A stretch of 64,000 nucleotides of DNA, taken from contig NZ_JAMBPR010000009.1 of NCBI RefSeq assembly GCF_024206475.1, forward strand, positions 62,001-126,000, read 5' to 3'. The position numbers and the translations under genes were made by a program. This document shows positions 31,064 to 40,130 of this stretch, piece by piece (position 1 is the first letter of the stretch; the number at the start of each line of letters is the position of its first letter). The notes under the pieces are model-generated. The model saw only the letters and a list, made by a program, of their open reading frames with translations. It did no database searches and had not been told where the DNA came from. The stretch is from Paraburkholderia sp. CNPSo 3274. GTDB lineage: Bacteria; Pseudomonadota; Gammaproteobacteria; Burkholderiales; Burkholderiaceae.

Positions 31064-33693
31064 GACCAGACCTGCGCGGCGAGCGGCACGGCGTGGCTGA
31101 ACCAGCGCGCGCTGATCTCGTTCGACATCGCGGCCATACGCTCGGCGAGACTGTCGCATAGTGCGGTGAGCGCGGGGTAGCGGCCGTCGTCGCCGGGCTC
31201 GCAAAGCGCCTCCAGCGTCGGCAGCGCCTCGATGGGCGCGAGCTGCGAGGCGAACGGCTCGCGCTTTGGGCCGCGCGCGGCCTGGGCGATTTCGTCGAGC
31301 CGCGCGCGCAGCCGCGCGTAGACGCCATAGAGGCCGCGCGGATTGGTCGGGTCGGTCACGATCACGTCGAGCAGAGCGGGCACTTCGAGGCGCCCCGGAT
31401 ACAGCGAGCGATACGTGAGCGTGCTGTCGAACAGTTGCAGCAGCACGTCGAAGCCCGCGGGCGTGGCGAGCGTGCGTTCGTGCGCGGCGATACGCAGCAT
31501 CGTGGACAACGCGGCCACGCGTTCGATATGGCGTCCCGCGAATAGCAGGCGCCAGGCTTCGTCCCGGGTCATACGGTCGCCCTGGCAGCCGCTGATGGCG
31601 CTCAATTGTGTGGCGAGCGCATCGAGCGCACCCATTAGCGCCATGCGGTCGTAGGGCGTGGGACGCCTGAATTCGATTGCCGCTCCCTGACGCGCTGCCG
31701 CGGGAACGAGCGAAAGCGCGTGAAGCGCATCGCGGAAGTCGTTGCGCGAGGCGAGCACGGTGCGCCAATGGTCGTTCGAAAGCCGGCCGCGAATCTCGCC
31801 GCACGCGTACGCCTGGCTCGCGAGCGTGCTGCCAATTCCGGTTGCGCCCGCATTTTCATGCAGATTGGCCACGAGCACGCGCTCGAAGTCGTCGAGGCTG
31901 CGCCGGGCATCGCTGCCCGTGGAGGGCACGAGCCCATTGGCGGCGGCCAGTTCAATGAAGGTGCCAAACAGCTCTTCGGCGTCGCTGCCTTCGAGTGAAC
32001 CGAGAATCAGCCGGCACAGGCGCACGCCGTTTTCGGCGCGCTCGCCGTAACGCCCCGCCCAGAACAGGTTCTCCGCTGAACGGCTCGGCACGCGGCGGCG
32101 CTCGCGGCGTAGCTCTCCCGGCTTGATCGGGCTCGGCAGGAGCGTGAAGGTCGAACCGGGCTGGCTCGACAGCACCCAGGTATCCACGCTGCTGCCGCCC
32201 ATCTGCATCGATACGGATTCCTGATGTTCGGCTGCGAGGCGCGTGAAGCCGCCAGGCAGCACGCGCCAGCCGCATTCCTGGTCGGCAATCGCGTAGACGC
32301 GCAGCACGGCGGGCCGCGCGCCGAGCATGCCTGCACCGGTCTCATAGCGCGGCGTATAGCTGTAGCACAGCGGTTGCTGGACCGTGAAGGCGTCGGGCAA
32401 CTGCTCGATGCGCTCGCGCCAGTCGGCGAGCGGTTGCATGCCGGCGGCGAGTCCGGGCGCCACGGACGCCGCGTTCGCCGCGCCCGGCCACGTCGGCACG
32501 AGCAGCGCCTCGGGCGCCTGCGCGAGCGCGTCGCGCCAGGCCGCGTCTTCGCCGCACCACCAGGTCGAGATGCCCGGCAGCGCAAGCTCCTCCCCGAGCA
32601 GCGCTTGCGCGATGCCGGGCATGAAGCCGTGCAGCGCAGGCGATTCGACGAAGCCCGCGCCGGGCACGTTCGAGACCATTACGTTGCCCGCGCGCATGAC
32701 CTGCAGCAGGCCCGGCACGCCGATGGTCGAGTCGGCGCGAAGCTCGACCGGGTCGCAGAAGGTGTCGTCGAGGCGGCGCAGCACGGCGTGCACGCGCTCC
32801 AGCCCGTCCAGCGTTTTCAGGTACAGCATGTCGTCGCGCACCGTGAGGTCCTTGCCCTCGACGAGCGTGAGTCCGAGGTAGCGCGCGAGGAACACGTGCT
32901 CGAAGTAAGTCTCGCTAAACGGCCCCGGCGTGAGTAGCACGATATGCGCAGACGCGCCGCCCACGCTGCGCTCGTCGGCGCTCATGATCGCGCGTGCAGC
33001 CGCGGCGAGCGTGGCGACGAGCTGCGAATAGGACGGCGCGAGACGGTGCACCCGCATGGTGCGAAACGGCTCGGCGAAGAGGCTCGAGACGATGAGCCGG
33101 TTTTCCAGCAGATAGCCGAGTCCCGAGGGCGCTTCCGTGCGGTGCGAGACGACGGTCCACTGGCCTTCGGGCGAGCGCGCGAGGTCGAGAGCGACGATCT
33201 GCAAATACTGGCGGCCGGGCGGCACGAAGCCTTTCACGGCGCGCAGATAGCCCGGGTGGCCGAACACCAGCGCGGGCGGCAGCAGGCTGCGCGCAAGCAG
33301 CGTTTGCGGCCCGTAGATATCGGCGACGATCTCGTTGAGCAGGCGCGCGCGCTGCGCGGCGCCGCGCTCGATCTGCGCCCATTCGGCCTCGTCGATGATG
33401 AACGGCAGCACGTCGAGCGCCCACGGCCGCGGTCCGCCCGCGTCGGCGTAGACGTTATAGGTGATGTCGTTCTCTCGCACCTGGCGCGCGACCGATGCCG
33501 CGGCGCCGTCGAACCCCGCCGCGCCCGGCTTGCCGAGCAGCCCGAAAAACTGCCGCCAGGGCTCGCGCAGCTCGCCTTCCGCCGTTTGCAGTTCGTCCCA
33601 GTGTCCGGCGCGCACCGGCAGCGTGCGCAGCGGCGCGCCCGCCTGGTCGTCGCTGGCGGAGGAATCGAACGGCAGGGTGGATTGAGTCGGCAA
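31060..33693 (-). CDS. Circularly permuted ATP-grasp enzyme fused to alpha-E domain
   Basis: This 877-residue protein joins two families usually found as separate genes. Residues about 60-500 are a type 2 circularly permuted ATP-grasp ligase (DUF404/DUF407), with YGPQTLLA, GYLLENRLIVSSLF, VLLTPGPFSETYFEHVFLA and the acidic metal-binding stretch RRLDDTFCDPVEL. Residues about 540-860 are an alpha-E all-helical domain, beginning RSAENLFWAGRYGERAENGVRLCRLIL and including GRHIERVAALSTML. ATP-grasp amidoligases form peptide-like bonds through an acyl phosphate. A GC hairpin and 77 bp separate it from the upstream DUF2126 gene. Confidence 0.93.
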   Translation of the reverse strand: MPTQSTLPFDSSASDDQAGAPLRTLPVRAGHWDELQTAEGELREPWRQFFGLLGKPGAAGFDGAAASVARQVRENDITYNVYADAGGPRPWALDVLPFIIDEAEWAQIERGAAQRARLLNEIVADIYGPQTLLARSLLPPALVFGHPGYLRAVKGFVPPGRQYLQIVALDLARSPEGQWTVVSHRTEAPSGLGYLLENRLIVSSLFAEPFRTMRVHRLAPSYSQLVATLAAAARAIMSADERSVGGASAHIVLLTPGPFSETYFEHVFLARYLGLTLVEGKDLTVRDDMLYLKTLDGLERVHAVLRRLDDTFCDPVELRADSTIGVPGLLQVMRAGNVMVSNVPGAGFVESPALHGFMPGIAQALLGEELALPGISTWWCGEDAAWRDALAQAPEALLVPTWPGAANAASVAPGLAAGMQPLADWRERIEQLPDAFTVQQPLCYSYTPRYETGAGMLGARPAVLRVYAIADQECGWRVLPGGFTRLAAEHQESVSMQMGGSSVDTWVLSSQPGSTFTLLPSPIKPGELRRERRRVPSRSAENLFWAGRYGERAENGVRLCRLILGSLEGSDAEELFGTFIELAAANGLVPSTGSDARRSLDDFERVLVANLHENAGATGIGSTLASQAYACGEIRGRLSNDHWRTVLASRNDFRDALHALSLVPAAARQGAAIEFRRPTPYDRMALMGALDALATQLSAISGCQGDRMTRDEAWRLLFAGRHIERVAALSTMLRIAAHERTLATPAGFDVLLQLFDSTLTYRSLYPGRLEVPALLDVIVTDPTNPRGLYGVYARLRARLDEIAQAARGPKREPFASQLAPIEALPTLEALCEPGDDGRYPALTALCDSLAERMAAMSNEISARWFSHAVPLAAQVWS

Positions 33694-33710
33694 GATCGTG
33701 GGTCGTGACA

Positions 33711-33734
33711 GCGCGCCTCGTTCGTGAGGCGCGC
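33711..33734 (-). other. Intercistronic hairpin between DUF2126 and ATP-grasp/alpha-E genes
   Basis: GCGCGCCTC (33711-33719) pairs perfectly with GAGGCGCGC (33726-33734). It lies within a leftward operon and has no T tract, so it may stabilise the upstream mRNA or set differential expression. Confidence 0.5.
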
Positions 33735-33770
33735 CTTCGGTTAGGGCTCTTGACGGGTTATCGGCCGCAA

Positions 33771-36700
33771 TTAGCCGCGGCGTAGATCCAGTGTGAACGG
33801 AAATTCGAGGCTGCGCTCGGGCGGCGCCACTTCCACGGGCCCCGGTGTGTGGCCGGTCGTGAAGAAGCGCGCGCGTCGCCGGCTCTCGGCCTCGTAGGCA
33901 TTGACCGGAAACGTCTCATAGTGGCGGCCGCCCGGATGCGCAACATGATACTGGCATCCGCCGATTGCGCGCGCGCTCCAGGTGTCGACGATATCGATCG
34001 TGAGCGGCGCGTGCACGCCGATGGTGGGATGCAGCGACGTCGACTGTTCCCACGCGCGAAAGCGCACACCCGCCACGCTCTCGCTCACGCGCCCGGTGGG
34101 CTGAAGCGGCAGCGCGCGGCCGTTCACGGTCACGACGTGGCGGTTTTCGTTGATGCCGAGCACGCGCACTTCGAGCCGCTCCACTGACGAATCGACATAG
34201 CGCACCGTCGCGCCGGCCCCGCCTTCTTCGCCCATTACGTGCCACGGTTCGAGGGCGTGGCGCACCGAGAGCGCGATGCCGCTCGTCTGCAGCTCGCCGA
34301 CCAGCGGGAAGCGGAACTCGAAGTGCGGCGCGAACCAGGCGGGATCGAGCGCGAATCCCGCCGCGGACGTTTCGGCGAGCACGTCGTCGAAATCCATCTG
34401 CACGAAGGTCGAGAGCATGAAGCGGTCGTGCAGTTCGGTGCCCCAGCGCGTGAGGCGTTGCGTGTACGGCGTCTGCCAGAAGCGCGCGACGAGCGCGCGC
34501 AGCAGCAGTTGCTGCGCGAGACTCATGCGCGCGTGCGGCGGCATTTCGAAGCCGCGCAGCTCGAGCAGGCCGAGGCGGCCGGTCGGACCGTCGGGCGAGT
34601 AGAGCTTGTCGATGCAGAACTCGGCGCGATGCGTGTTGCCGGTCACGTCGATGAGGATGTTGCGCAGCGTGCGGTCGATGAGCCAGGGCGGCACGCGCGG
34701 GCGGTCGTCGAAGGGGCTCCCGAAGCCACGCAGCAAATCGACCTGACGCTGAATCTCGGCGAACGCGACTTCCAGCTCGTAGACCTGATCGTTGCGCGCT
34801 TCGTCCACGCGCGGCGCCTGGCTCGTCGGCCCGATGAAGAGGCCCGAAAACAGGTACGACAGCGACGGATGGTTGTGCCAGTAGGCCACGAGGCTCGCGA
34901 GCAGGTCGGGGCGGCGCAGGAACGGGCTGTCGCCGGGCGTGGCGCCGCCGAGCACGAGGTGATTGCCGCCGCCGGTGCCGGTGTGCCGGCCGTCGAGCAT
35001 GAACTTCTCGGTGGAGAGCAGGGTTTCGTGCGCGGTCTGATAGAGGAATTCGGTGCGCTCGACCAGTTCATCCCAGTTCGACGACGGGTGGATGTTCACC
35101 TCGATCACGCCGGGGTCGGGCGTGACCTGGAGCATTTTCAGGCGCGGGTCGCGCGGCGGCGGATAGCCTTCTATCACGACGGGGAGTGCCAGCTCGGCGG
35201 CGGTGGCTTCGACGGCGGCCAGCAGGGCGAGGTAATCGTCGAGTTCGGTGAGCGGCGGCATGAATACATGGAGCTGGCCTTGCGAGCGGCCAAAGGAGGC
35301 GGCTTCGGCTTTCGGCCCTGCGGCGCGCGCGGGGTCGCGTACTTCGACGCACAGTGCGGTGCGGTAGGTCCAGGCGGCGGATTCGCCGCGCTCGGGATAG
35401 CGGTTTGTTTCAGGTCCGTTCGCGGTTCCCGCGTTTTCCTCGTGCCGCGATTGCGCGGCAGCATCGAAGCCCGCCTCGTACTGCATGCGCAGTTCGGCCG
35501 CGCTGCGCAGCGGCGCCGGCGCGGCGAACGGATCGCGCGAGTGTTGCCACGGGTAGTCGCCCGCCGCGACCCACGGCAGCGAATCGAGCGGCAGACGGTA
35601 GCCCATCGGCGAGTCGCCGGGAATCAGATACATGCGGTCGTCGCGGAAGAACCATGGACCGCTCACCCAGCGCGGGCCCTGCAGGGCGGGCTGGGCCGCC
35701 GTCGGCTCGCCGCGCTCGCACGCAAGCGGCAGCACATAGCCCGTCACGGTATCGAGGCCCGAGTCGAACACGCGGCGCAGCCGCATGCGTTCCAGTTCGT
35801 CGTCGAGGCGCGAGTCGAACGGATCGACGTTCACGGGCAGGCGGCGCTCGCGCCACAGGTAATACCAGGTGTCCTCGTAGCCCGGCTGCACGTGTTGTGG
35901 ATCGACCGCGAGCTTCGCTGCGACGTGTTCGATGAAGCGCTGCGCGTCCTGGGCCGTGTGGTGCGTCAGCGAGCGCTCGTCGGCGAAGAGCGCGGGATCG
36001 CGCCAACAGGGCTCGCGGTCCGCGCGCCAGAAGAGCGAAAGCGCCCAGCGCGGCAACTGCTCGCCCGGATACCACTTGCCCTGGCCGATATGCAGAAAGC
36101 CCAGTGCGCCATAATGCGCGCGCAGCTTGTCCATCAGCGCGATGGCATAGCGGCGCTTGGTCGGGCCGAGCGCATCGGTGTTCCATTCGGGCGCGTCGCG
36201 GTCGCCCGCCGCCACGAAGGTCGGCTCGCCGCCCATCGTGAGGCGCACGTCCTGGCCCGCGAGCGCGGCGTCCACCTGGACACCCATTGCGTGCATATCG
36301 GCCCATTGCGCTTCGGTGTAGGGCTTCGTCACGCGCGGCGTTTCGAGCACGCGCGAGATCGACATCGAATGCGAGAACTCGACTTCGCAATCGTCGAGCG
36401 CGCCCGAGATCGGTGCGGCGCTGCCGGGCTCCGGGGTGCATGCCACCGGAATATGGCCTTCGCCCGCGAGCAGGCCCGAGGTCGGATCGAGCCCGATCCA
36501 GCCCGCGCCCGACAGATAGACCTCGCACCAGGCGTGCAGGTCGGTGAAGTCGGCCTCGGCGCCGCGCGGGCCGTCGATCGCCTTGACGTCGGGCGTGAGC
36601 TGCAGCAGATAGCCCGAAACGAAGCGCGCCGCGAGCCCGAGCCGACGCAGCGTCTGCACGAGGAGCCAGCCCGTGTCGCGGCACGAGCCGGAGCCTTTCT

Positions 36701-37220
36701 CCAGCGTCTCCTCGGGCGTCTGCACGCCCGGCTCCATGCGGATCAGGTAGCCGATCTCGCGTTGCAGGCGCTGGTTCAGATCGACGAGGAAGTCGATGGT
36801 CACACGCGGCGTGCGGTCGATCGTCTCGACAAACGCGGCGAAGCGCGGCGTCGGCTCGCTGTGCGCCAGATACGGCGCAAGCTCCGCGGCCAGTTCAGGC
36901 GTGTACGCGAACGGAAAGCGCTCGGCGCTCGGTTCGAGAAAGAAGTCGAACGGGTTGTAGACCGCCATCTCCGCGACCAGATCGATCGTGACGCGGAACT
37001 CGCGCGTGGGCTCGGGAAACGCGAGCCGCGCCTGATAGTTGGCGAACGGGTCCTGCTGCCAGTTGACGAAATGATCGGCGGGCTCCACGCGCATCGAGTA
37101 CGAGAGGATGGGCGTGCGGCAGTGCGGCGCGGGGCGCAGGCGCACCACGTGAGGCGCGAGCCCCACGAGCCGGTCATAGCGATACTGCGTGACATGGTTT
37201 AACGCGACACGGATGGACAC
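33771..37220 (-). CDS. Transglutaminase-like protein with DUF2126 domain
   Basis: This 1149-residue protein combines an N-terminal transglutaminase-like module with DUF2126. The first module has triad residues C180 (GSGSCRDTGWLL), H229 (DLHAWCEVYL) and D245 (WIGLDPTSG). The remaining 850 residues are DUF2126, with motifs LTMGGEPTFVAAGDRDAPEWN and DGRHTGTGGGNHLVLGG, and conserved acidic and His residues suggestive of a nucleotide-dependent or amidoligase-like fold. The GTG at 37220 follows GGAGTTGG and gives the family start SIRVALNHVTQYRYDRL. It probably heads the leftward operon of three genes. Confidence 0.93.
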   Translation of the reverse strand: MSIRVALNHVTQYRYDRLVGLAPHVVRLRPAPHCRTPILSYSMRVEPADHFVNWQQDPFANYQARLAFPEPTREFRVTIDLVAEMAVYNPFDFFLEPSAERFPFAYTPELAAELAPYLAHSEPTPRFAAFVETIDRTPRVTIDFLVDLNQRLQREIGYLIRMEPGVQTPEETLEKGSGSCRDTGWLLVQTLRRLGLAARFVSGYLLQLTPDVKAIDGPRGAEADFTDLHAWCEVYLSGAGWIGLDPTSGLLAGEGHIPVACTPEPGSAAPISGALDDCEVEFSHSMSISRVLETPRVTKPYTEAQWADMHAMGVQVDAALAGQDVRLTMGGEPTFVAAGDRDAPEWNTDALGPTKRRYAIALMDKLRAHYGALGFLHIGQGKWYPGEQLPRWALSLFWRADREPCWRDPALFADERSLTHHTAQDAQRFIEHVAAKLAVDPQHVQPGYEDTWYYLWRERRLPVNVDPFDSRLDDELERMRLRRVFDSGLDTVTGYVLPLACERGEPTAAQPALQGPRWVSGPWFFRDDRMYLIPGDSPMGYRLPLDSLPWVAAGDYPWQHSRDPFAAPAPLRSAAELRMQYEAGFDAAAQSRHEENAGTANGPETNRYPERGESAAWTYRTALCVEVRDPARAAGPKAEAASFGRSQGQLHVFMPPLTELDDYLALLAAVEATAAELALPVVIEGYPPPRDPRLKMLQVTPDPGVIEVNIHPSSNWDELVERTEFLYQTAHETLLSTEKFMLDGRHTGTGGGNHLVLGGATPGDSPFLRRPDLLASLVAYWHNHPSLSYLFSGLFIGPTSQAPRVDEARNDQVYELEVAFAEIQRQVDLLRGFGSPFDDRPRVPPWLIDRTLRNILIDVTGNTHRAEFCIDKLYSPDGPTGRLGLLELRGFEMPPHARMSLAQQLLLRALVARFWQTPYTQRLTRWGTELHDRFMLSTFVQMDFDDVLAETSAAGFALDPAWFAPHFEFRFPLVGELQTSGIALSVRHALEPWHVMGEEGGAGATVRYVDSSVERLEVRVLGINENRHVVTVNGRALPLQPTGRVSESVAGVRFRAWEQSTSLHPTIGVHAPLTIDIVDTWSARAIGGCQYHVAHPGGRHYETFPVNAYEAESRRRARFFTTGHTPGPVEVAPPERSLEFPFTLDLRRG

Positions 37221-37393
37221 ACCCAACTCCTCGATCGACGTGGATGGAACGGCGGAAAAGGCACACGGCGCAGCGCGCCTATGATGCGCATGGTGCGAGT
37301 GCAGGATGTGACAGCGGCGGCCACGTGAGTGCGAGGCATGCGGCGTGCTGCGCGAGACATTGCGGCCCACGCGGCCCTCACAGGAATGCGGCC

Positions 37394-38467
37394 ATGAAGA
37401 CCTTTCACTGCGATCACTGCAATCAGCTGGTGTTTTTCGAAAACGAGCGCTGCGAGCGGTGCGAGGCGCGCCTCGGCTACGTGCCGCAGACGGGCGAGAT
37501 GCACGCGTTCGAGGATGCAGGCGATGGCCGCTGGCGCAGCCTGAATGCGGCGGACCAGGGCGCGCTCTTTCGCCAGTGCCACAATTACGCGATCGAAAAC
37601 GTCTGCAACGGCATGATCCCGGCCGATTGCGAGGACACGCTGTGCCGCGCCTGCCAGTTCACGCGCACGATCCCCGACCTCTCGCGGCCCGAGAACCGCC
37701 TTTACTGGTATCGCTTTGAGACGGCCAAGCGGCGCCTGCTCTACACGCTGGGGGCGCTCGGCCTGCCGTTCGTCACGCGCGCCGAAGACCCGGAACATGG
37801 CCTGCAATTCGCGTTTCTCGAAGAGACGGGCGATGGCCAGCACATCATGACGGGCCACGATCACGGCCTCATCACGATGAACATCGCCGAGGCCGACGAC
37901 GCGCGTCGCGAGCGCACGCGCGTGTCGCTGCACGAGCCGTATCGCACCTTGCTGGGGCATTTCCGCCACGAGGTCGGCCACTACTTTTTCGACCGTCTTA
38001 TCGCGCGGGAGCCAACGGGGCGTTGGCTCGAACCGTTTCGCCGCCGTTTCGGCGACGAGCGCGCCGACTATGCCGCCGCGCTCGCCGCGCATTACGCCGA
38101 TGGCCCCGTGGCCGACTGGGCCGAGCGCCACGTGAGCGCGTATGCGTCCGTGCATCCGTGGGAGGACTGGGCCGAGACGTGGGCGCATTACCTGCATATC
38201 GTCGATACCCTCGACACGGCGACGGCTTGCGGCCTCGCGCTCTTGCCCGAAAGCCCCGACGAGCCCACGCTGGTCGACCAGACACCGGTGGACGAGGCGA
38301 GCTTCGAAAGCCTGATGGCGCGCTGGTTCCCGCTCGCTTACGCGCTCAACAGCCTGAACCGCAGCCTCGGCATGCCCGACGGCTATCCGTTCGCGCTGGC
38401 TTCGCCCGTCATCGACAAGTTGCGCTTCGTTCATCGCGTGATCTCGGCTTCGTCTTCGCGGTCGTGA
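37394..38467 (+). CDS. Zinc-ribbon putative metallopeptidase
   Basis: This is a 357-residue cytosolic protein. The N-terminus is a zinc ribbon (C6, C9, C20, C23), a second Cys set follows in CNGMIPADCEDTLCRAC, and the core holds H192-E193-x-x-H196 (FRHEVGHYFF), the metzincin-like zinc peptidase motif. The family is annotated as putative zinc-binding metallopeptidase. It is divergent from the DUF2126 gene (173 bp) and convergent with the second ATP-grasp gene. Co-location suggests it trims or removes a peptide made by the ligases, which is inference. Confidence 0.88.
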   Translation: MKTFHCDHCNQLVFFENERCERCEARLGYVPQTGEMHAFEDAGDGRWRSLNAADQGALFRQCHNYAIENVCNGMIPADCEDTLCRACQFTRTIPDLSRPENRLYWYRFETAKRRLLYTLGALGLPFVTRAEDPEHGLQFAFLEETGDGQHIMTGHDHGLITMNIAEADDARRERTRVSLHEPYRTLLGHFRHEVGHYFFDRLIAREPTGRWLEPFRRRFGDERADYAAALAAHYADGPVADWAERHVSAYASVHPWEDWAETWAHYLHIVDTLDTATACGLALLPESPDEPTLVDQTPVDEASFESLMARWFPLAYALNSLNRSLGMPDGYPFALASPVIDKLRFVHRVISASSSRS

Positions 38468-38504
38468 ACGCCCACGCGCCGCGCGTGTTCATTGATGCGC
38501 CGGC

Positions 38505-39977
38505 TCAGCGCTCCAGCACCCAGGTGTCCTTCGTTCCGCCGCCCTGCGAGGAATTGACCACGAGCGAGCCCTCGCGCAGTGCGACCCGCGTGAGCCCGCC
38601 TGGCACCATGCGCACTTCCTTGCCCGAGAGCACGAACGGACGCAGGTCGATGTGGCGCGGCGCCACGCCCGTTTCGACCCACGTTGGGCAGGTGGAAAGG
38701 GAGAGCGTGGGCTGCGCAATGTACTTGTCCGGGTTCGCGACGAGCGCCGCGCGAAACGCCTCGATCTCGGCGCGCGTGGCGGCCGGACCGATCAGCATGC
38801 CGTAGCCGCCCGCCCCGTGCGTTTCCTTCACGACCAGTTCCGGCAGATGGTCGAGCACGTAGTGCAGGTCGTCGGCCTTGCGGCACATCCACGTGGGCAC
38901 GTTCTTGAGCAGCGGTTCCTCGCCCAGATAAAAGCGCACCATGTCGGGCACGTAGGGGTAGATCGACTTGTCGTCGGCGACGCCCGTGCCCACGGCGTTG
39001 CACAGCGTCACGTTGCCCTTGCGGTAGACGTTCATGAGGCCTGCGGCGCCGAGCGTCGAGTCGGAGCGGAAGACGAGAGGATCGAGAAAGTCGTCGTCCA
39101 CGCGCCGGTAGATCACGTCCACCCGCTGCGGGCCCTGCGTGGTGCGCATATAGAGGTGATCGTTCTCGACGAACAGGTCCTGGCCTTCCACGAGTTCGAT
39201 GCCCATTTGCTGCGCGAGGAACGCGTGCTCGAAGTAGGCCGAGTTGTACGTGCCTGGCGTGAGTAGCACGACCGTCGGGTTGTCGGCGCCGGACGGCGCG
39301 GCGGCGCGCAGCGTGTCGAGCAGCAGGTCGGGGTAGTGCGCAACGGGCGCCACGCGATTGCGCACGAACAGATCGGGAAAGAGCCGCATCATCATCTTGC
39401 GGTTTTCCAGCATGTACGAGACGCCGGAGGGCACACGCAGGTTGTCCTCGAGCACGTAGAACTCGCCCTCGCCGGCGCGCACGACATCGATGCCCGCGAT
39501 ATGCGCATAGATGCCGTGCGCGACGTTCACGCCCTGCATCTCGGGGCGGTACTGCGCGTTGCGCAGGATCTGGTCGGCGGGTACGATGCCGCGCTTGACG
39601 ATCTCCTGTTCGTGATAAATGTCGTGGATGAAGCGGTTGAGCGCGTTCACGCGCTGGCGCAGGCCACGCTCGAGCGTGTTCCACTCCTGGCGCTGGAAGA
39701 TGCGCGGGATCACGTCGAAGGGAATCGTGCGCTCGGTGCCCGCGCCCGTTACGTCCTTTTCGCCATAAACGGCGAAGGTGATGCCCACGCGCCGGAAGAT
39801 GGCATCGGCTTCGGCGCGCTTCTTGAGCATCTGCTGCTCGCTCTGGCTGCGCATCCAGGCGAAGAATTCGCGGTAGTGGGCGCGCGGCTCGCCGGCCAGC
39901 GCGAACGCCGTGGCGGCCAGGCCCCGAACGGCGAACTCCCCGTACTCGAACATCTCATTGAAGAATGTTTGCGTCAT
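38505..39977 (-). CDS. Circularly permuted type 2 ATP-grasp protein
   Basis: This 490-residue protein is a stand-alone permuted ATP-grasp ligase homologous to the first half of the fusion at 31060. Shared motifs include FIHDIYHEQEIVKRGIVP, YMLENRKMMMRLFPDLF, VVLLTPGTYNSAYFEHAFLAQQMG and YRRVDDDFLDPLVFRSDS. In many proteobacteria this gene is followed by separate alpha-E, transglutaminase and Anbu (proteasome-type protease) genes; here none follows, and the next leftward gene converges. The ATG at 39977 is used; the frame extends 41 codons upstream without similarity. Confidence 0.93.
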   Translation of the reverse strand: MTQTFFNEMFEYGEFAVRGLAATAFALAGEPRAHYREFFAWMRSQSEQQMLKKRAEADAIFRRVGITFAVYGEKDVTGAGTERTIPFDVIPRIFQRQEWNTLERGLRQRVNALNRFIHDIYHEQEIVKRGIVPADQILRNAQYRPEMQGVNVAHGIYAHIAGIDVVRAGEGEFYVLEDNLRVPSGVSYMLENRKMMMRLFPDLFVRNRVAPVAHYPDLLLDTLRAAAPSGADNPTVVLLTPGTYNSAYFEHAFLAQQMGIELVEGQDLFVENDHLYMRTTQGPQRVDVIYRRVDDDFLDPLVFRSDSTLGAAGLMNVYRKGNVTLCNAVGTGVADDKSIYPYVPDMVRFYLGEEPLLKNVPTWMCRKADDLHYVLDHLPELVVKETHGAGGYGMLIGPAATRAEIEAFRAALVANPDKYIAQPTLSLSTCPTWVETGVAPRHIDLRPFVLSGKEVRMVPGGLTRVALREGSLVVNSSQGGGTKDTWVLER

Positions 39978-40130
39978 GTCCGTTTTTCCGTTCGCTGCTT
40001 TTTTGCGCTCGCTTATTCGTGTTTCTTCGCGCTTCTTCATACTGTTCGGTAATCGGGCTGCATGGGGGCGACGCAACTTCCATGCCGATGCCTGCGGCAA
40101 CGCGTGCTCAATGTTGGTGCGCGGTGACGC

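Noticed and set aside
30161..31804. Extending the transglutaminase gene upstream to a 547-codon frame
   Set aside because: The first 247 codons overlap the ATP-grasp/alpha-E gene and have no similarity; the ATG at 31063 with ATGA coupling is the better start.
34239..37202. 987-codon plus-strand open frame opposite DUF2126
   Set aside because: It is very long but lacks recognisable motifs and is rich in Arg/Glu/Gly; the minus strand encodes a recognisable protein with intact catalytic triad.
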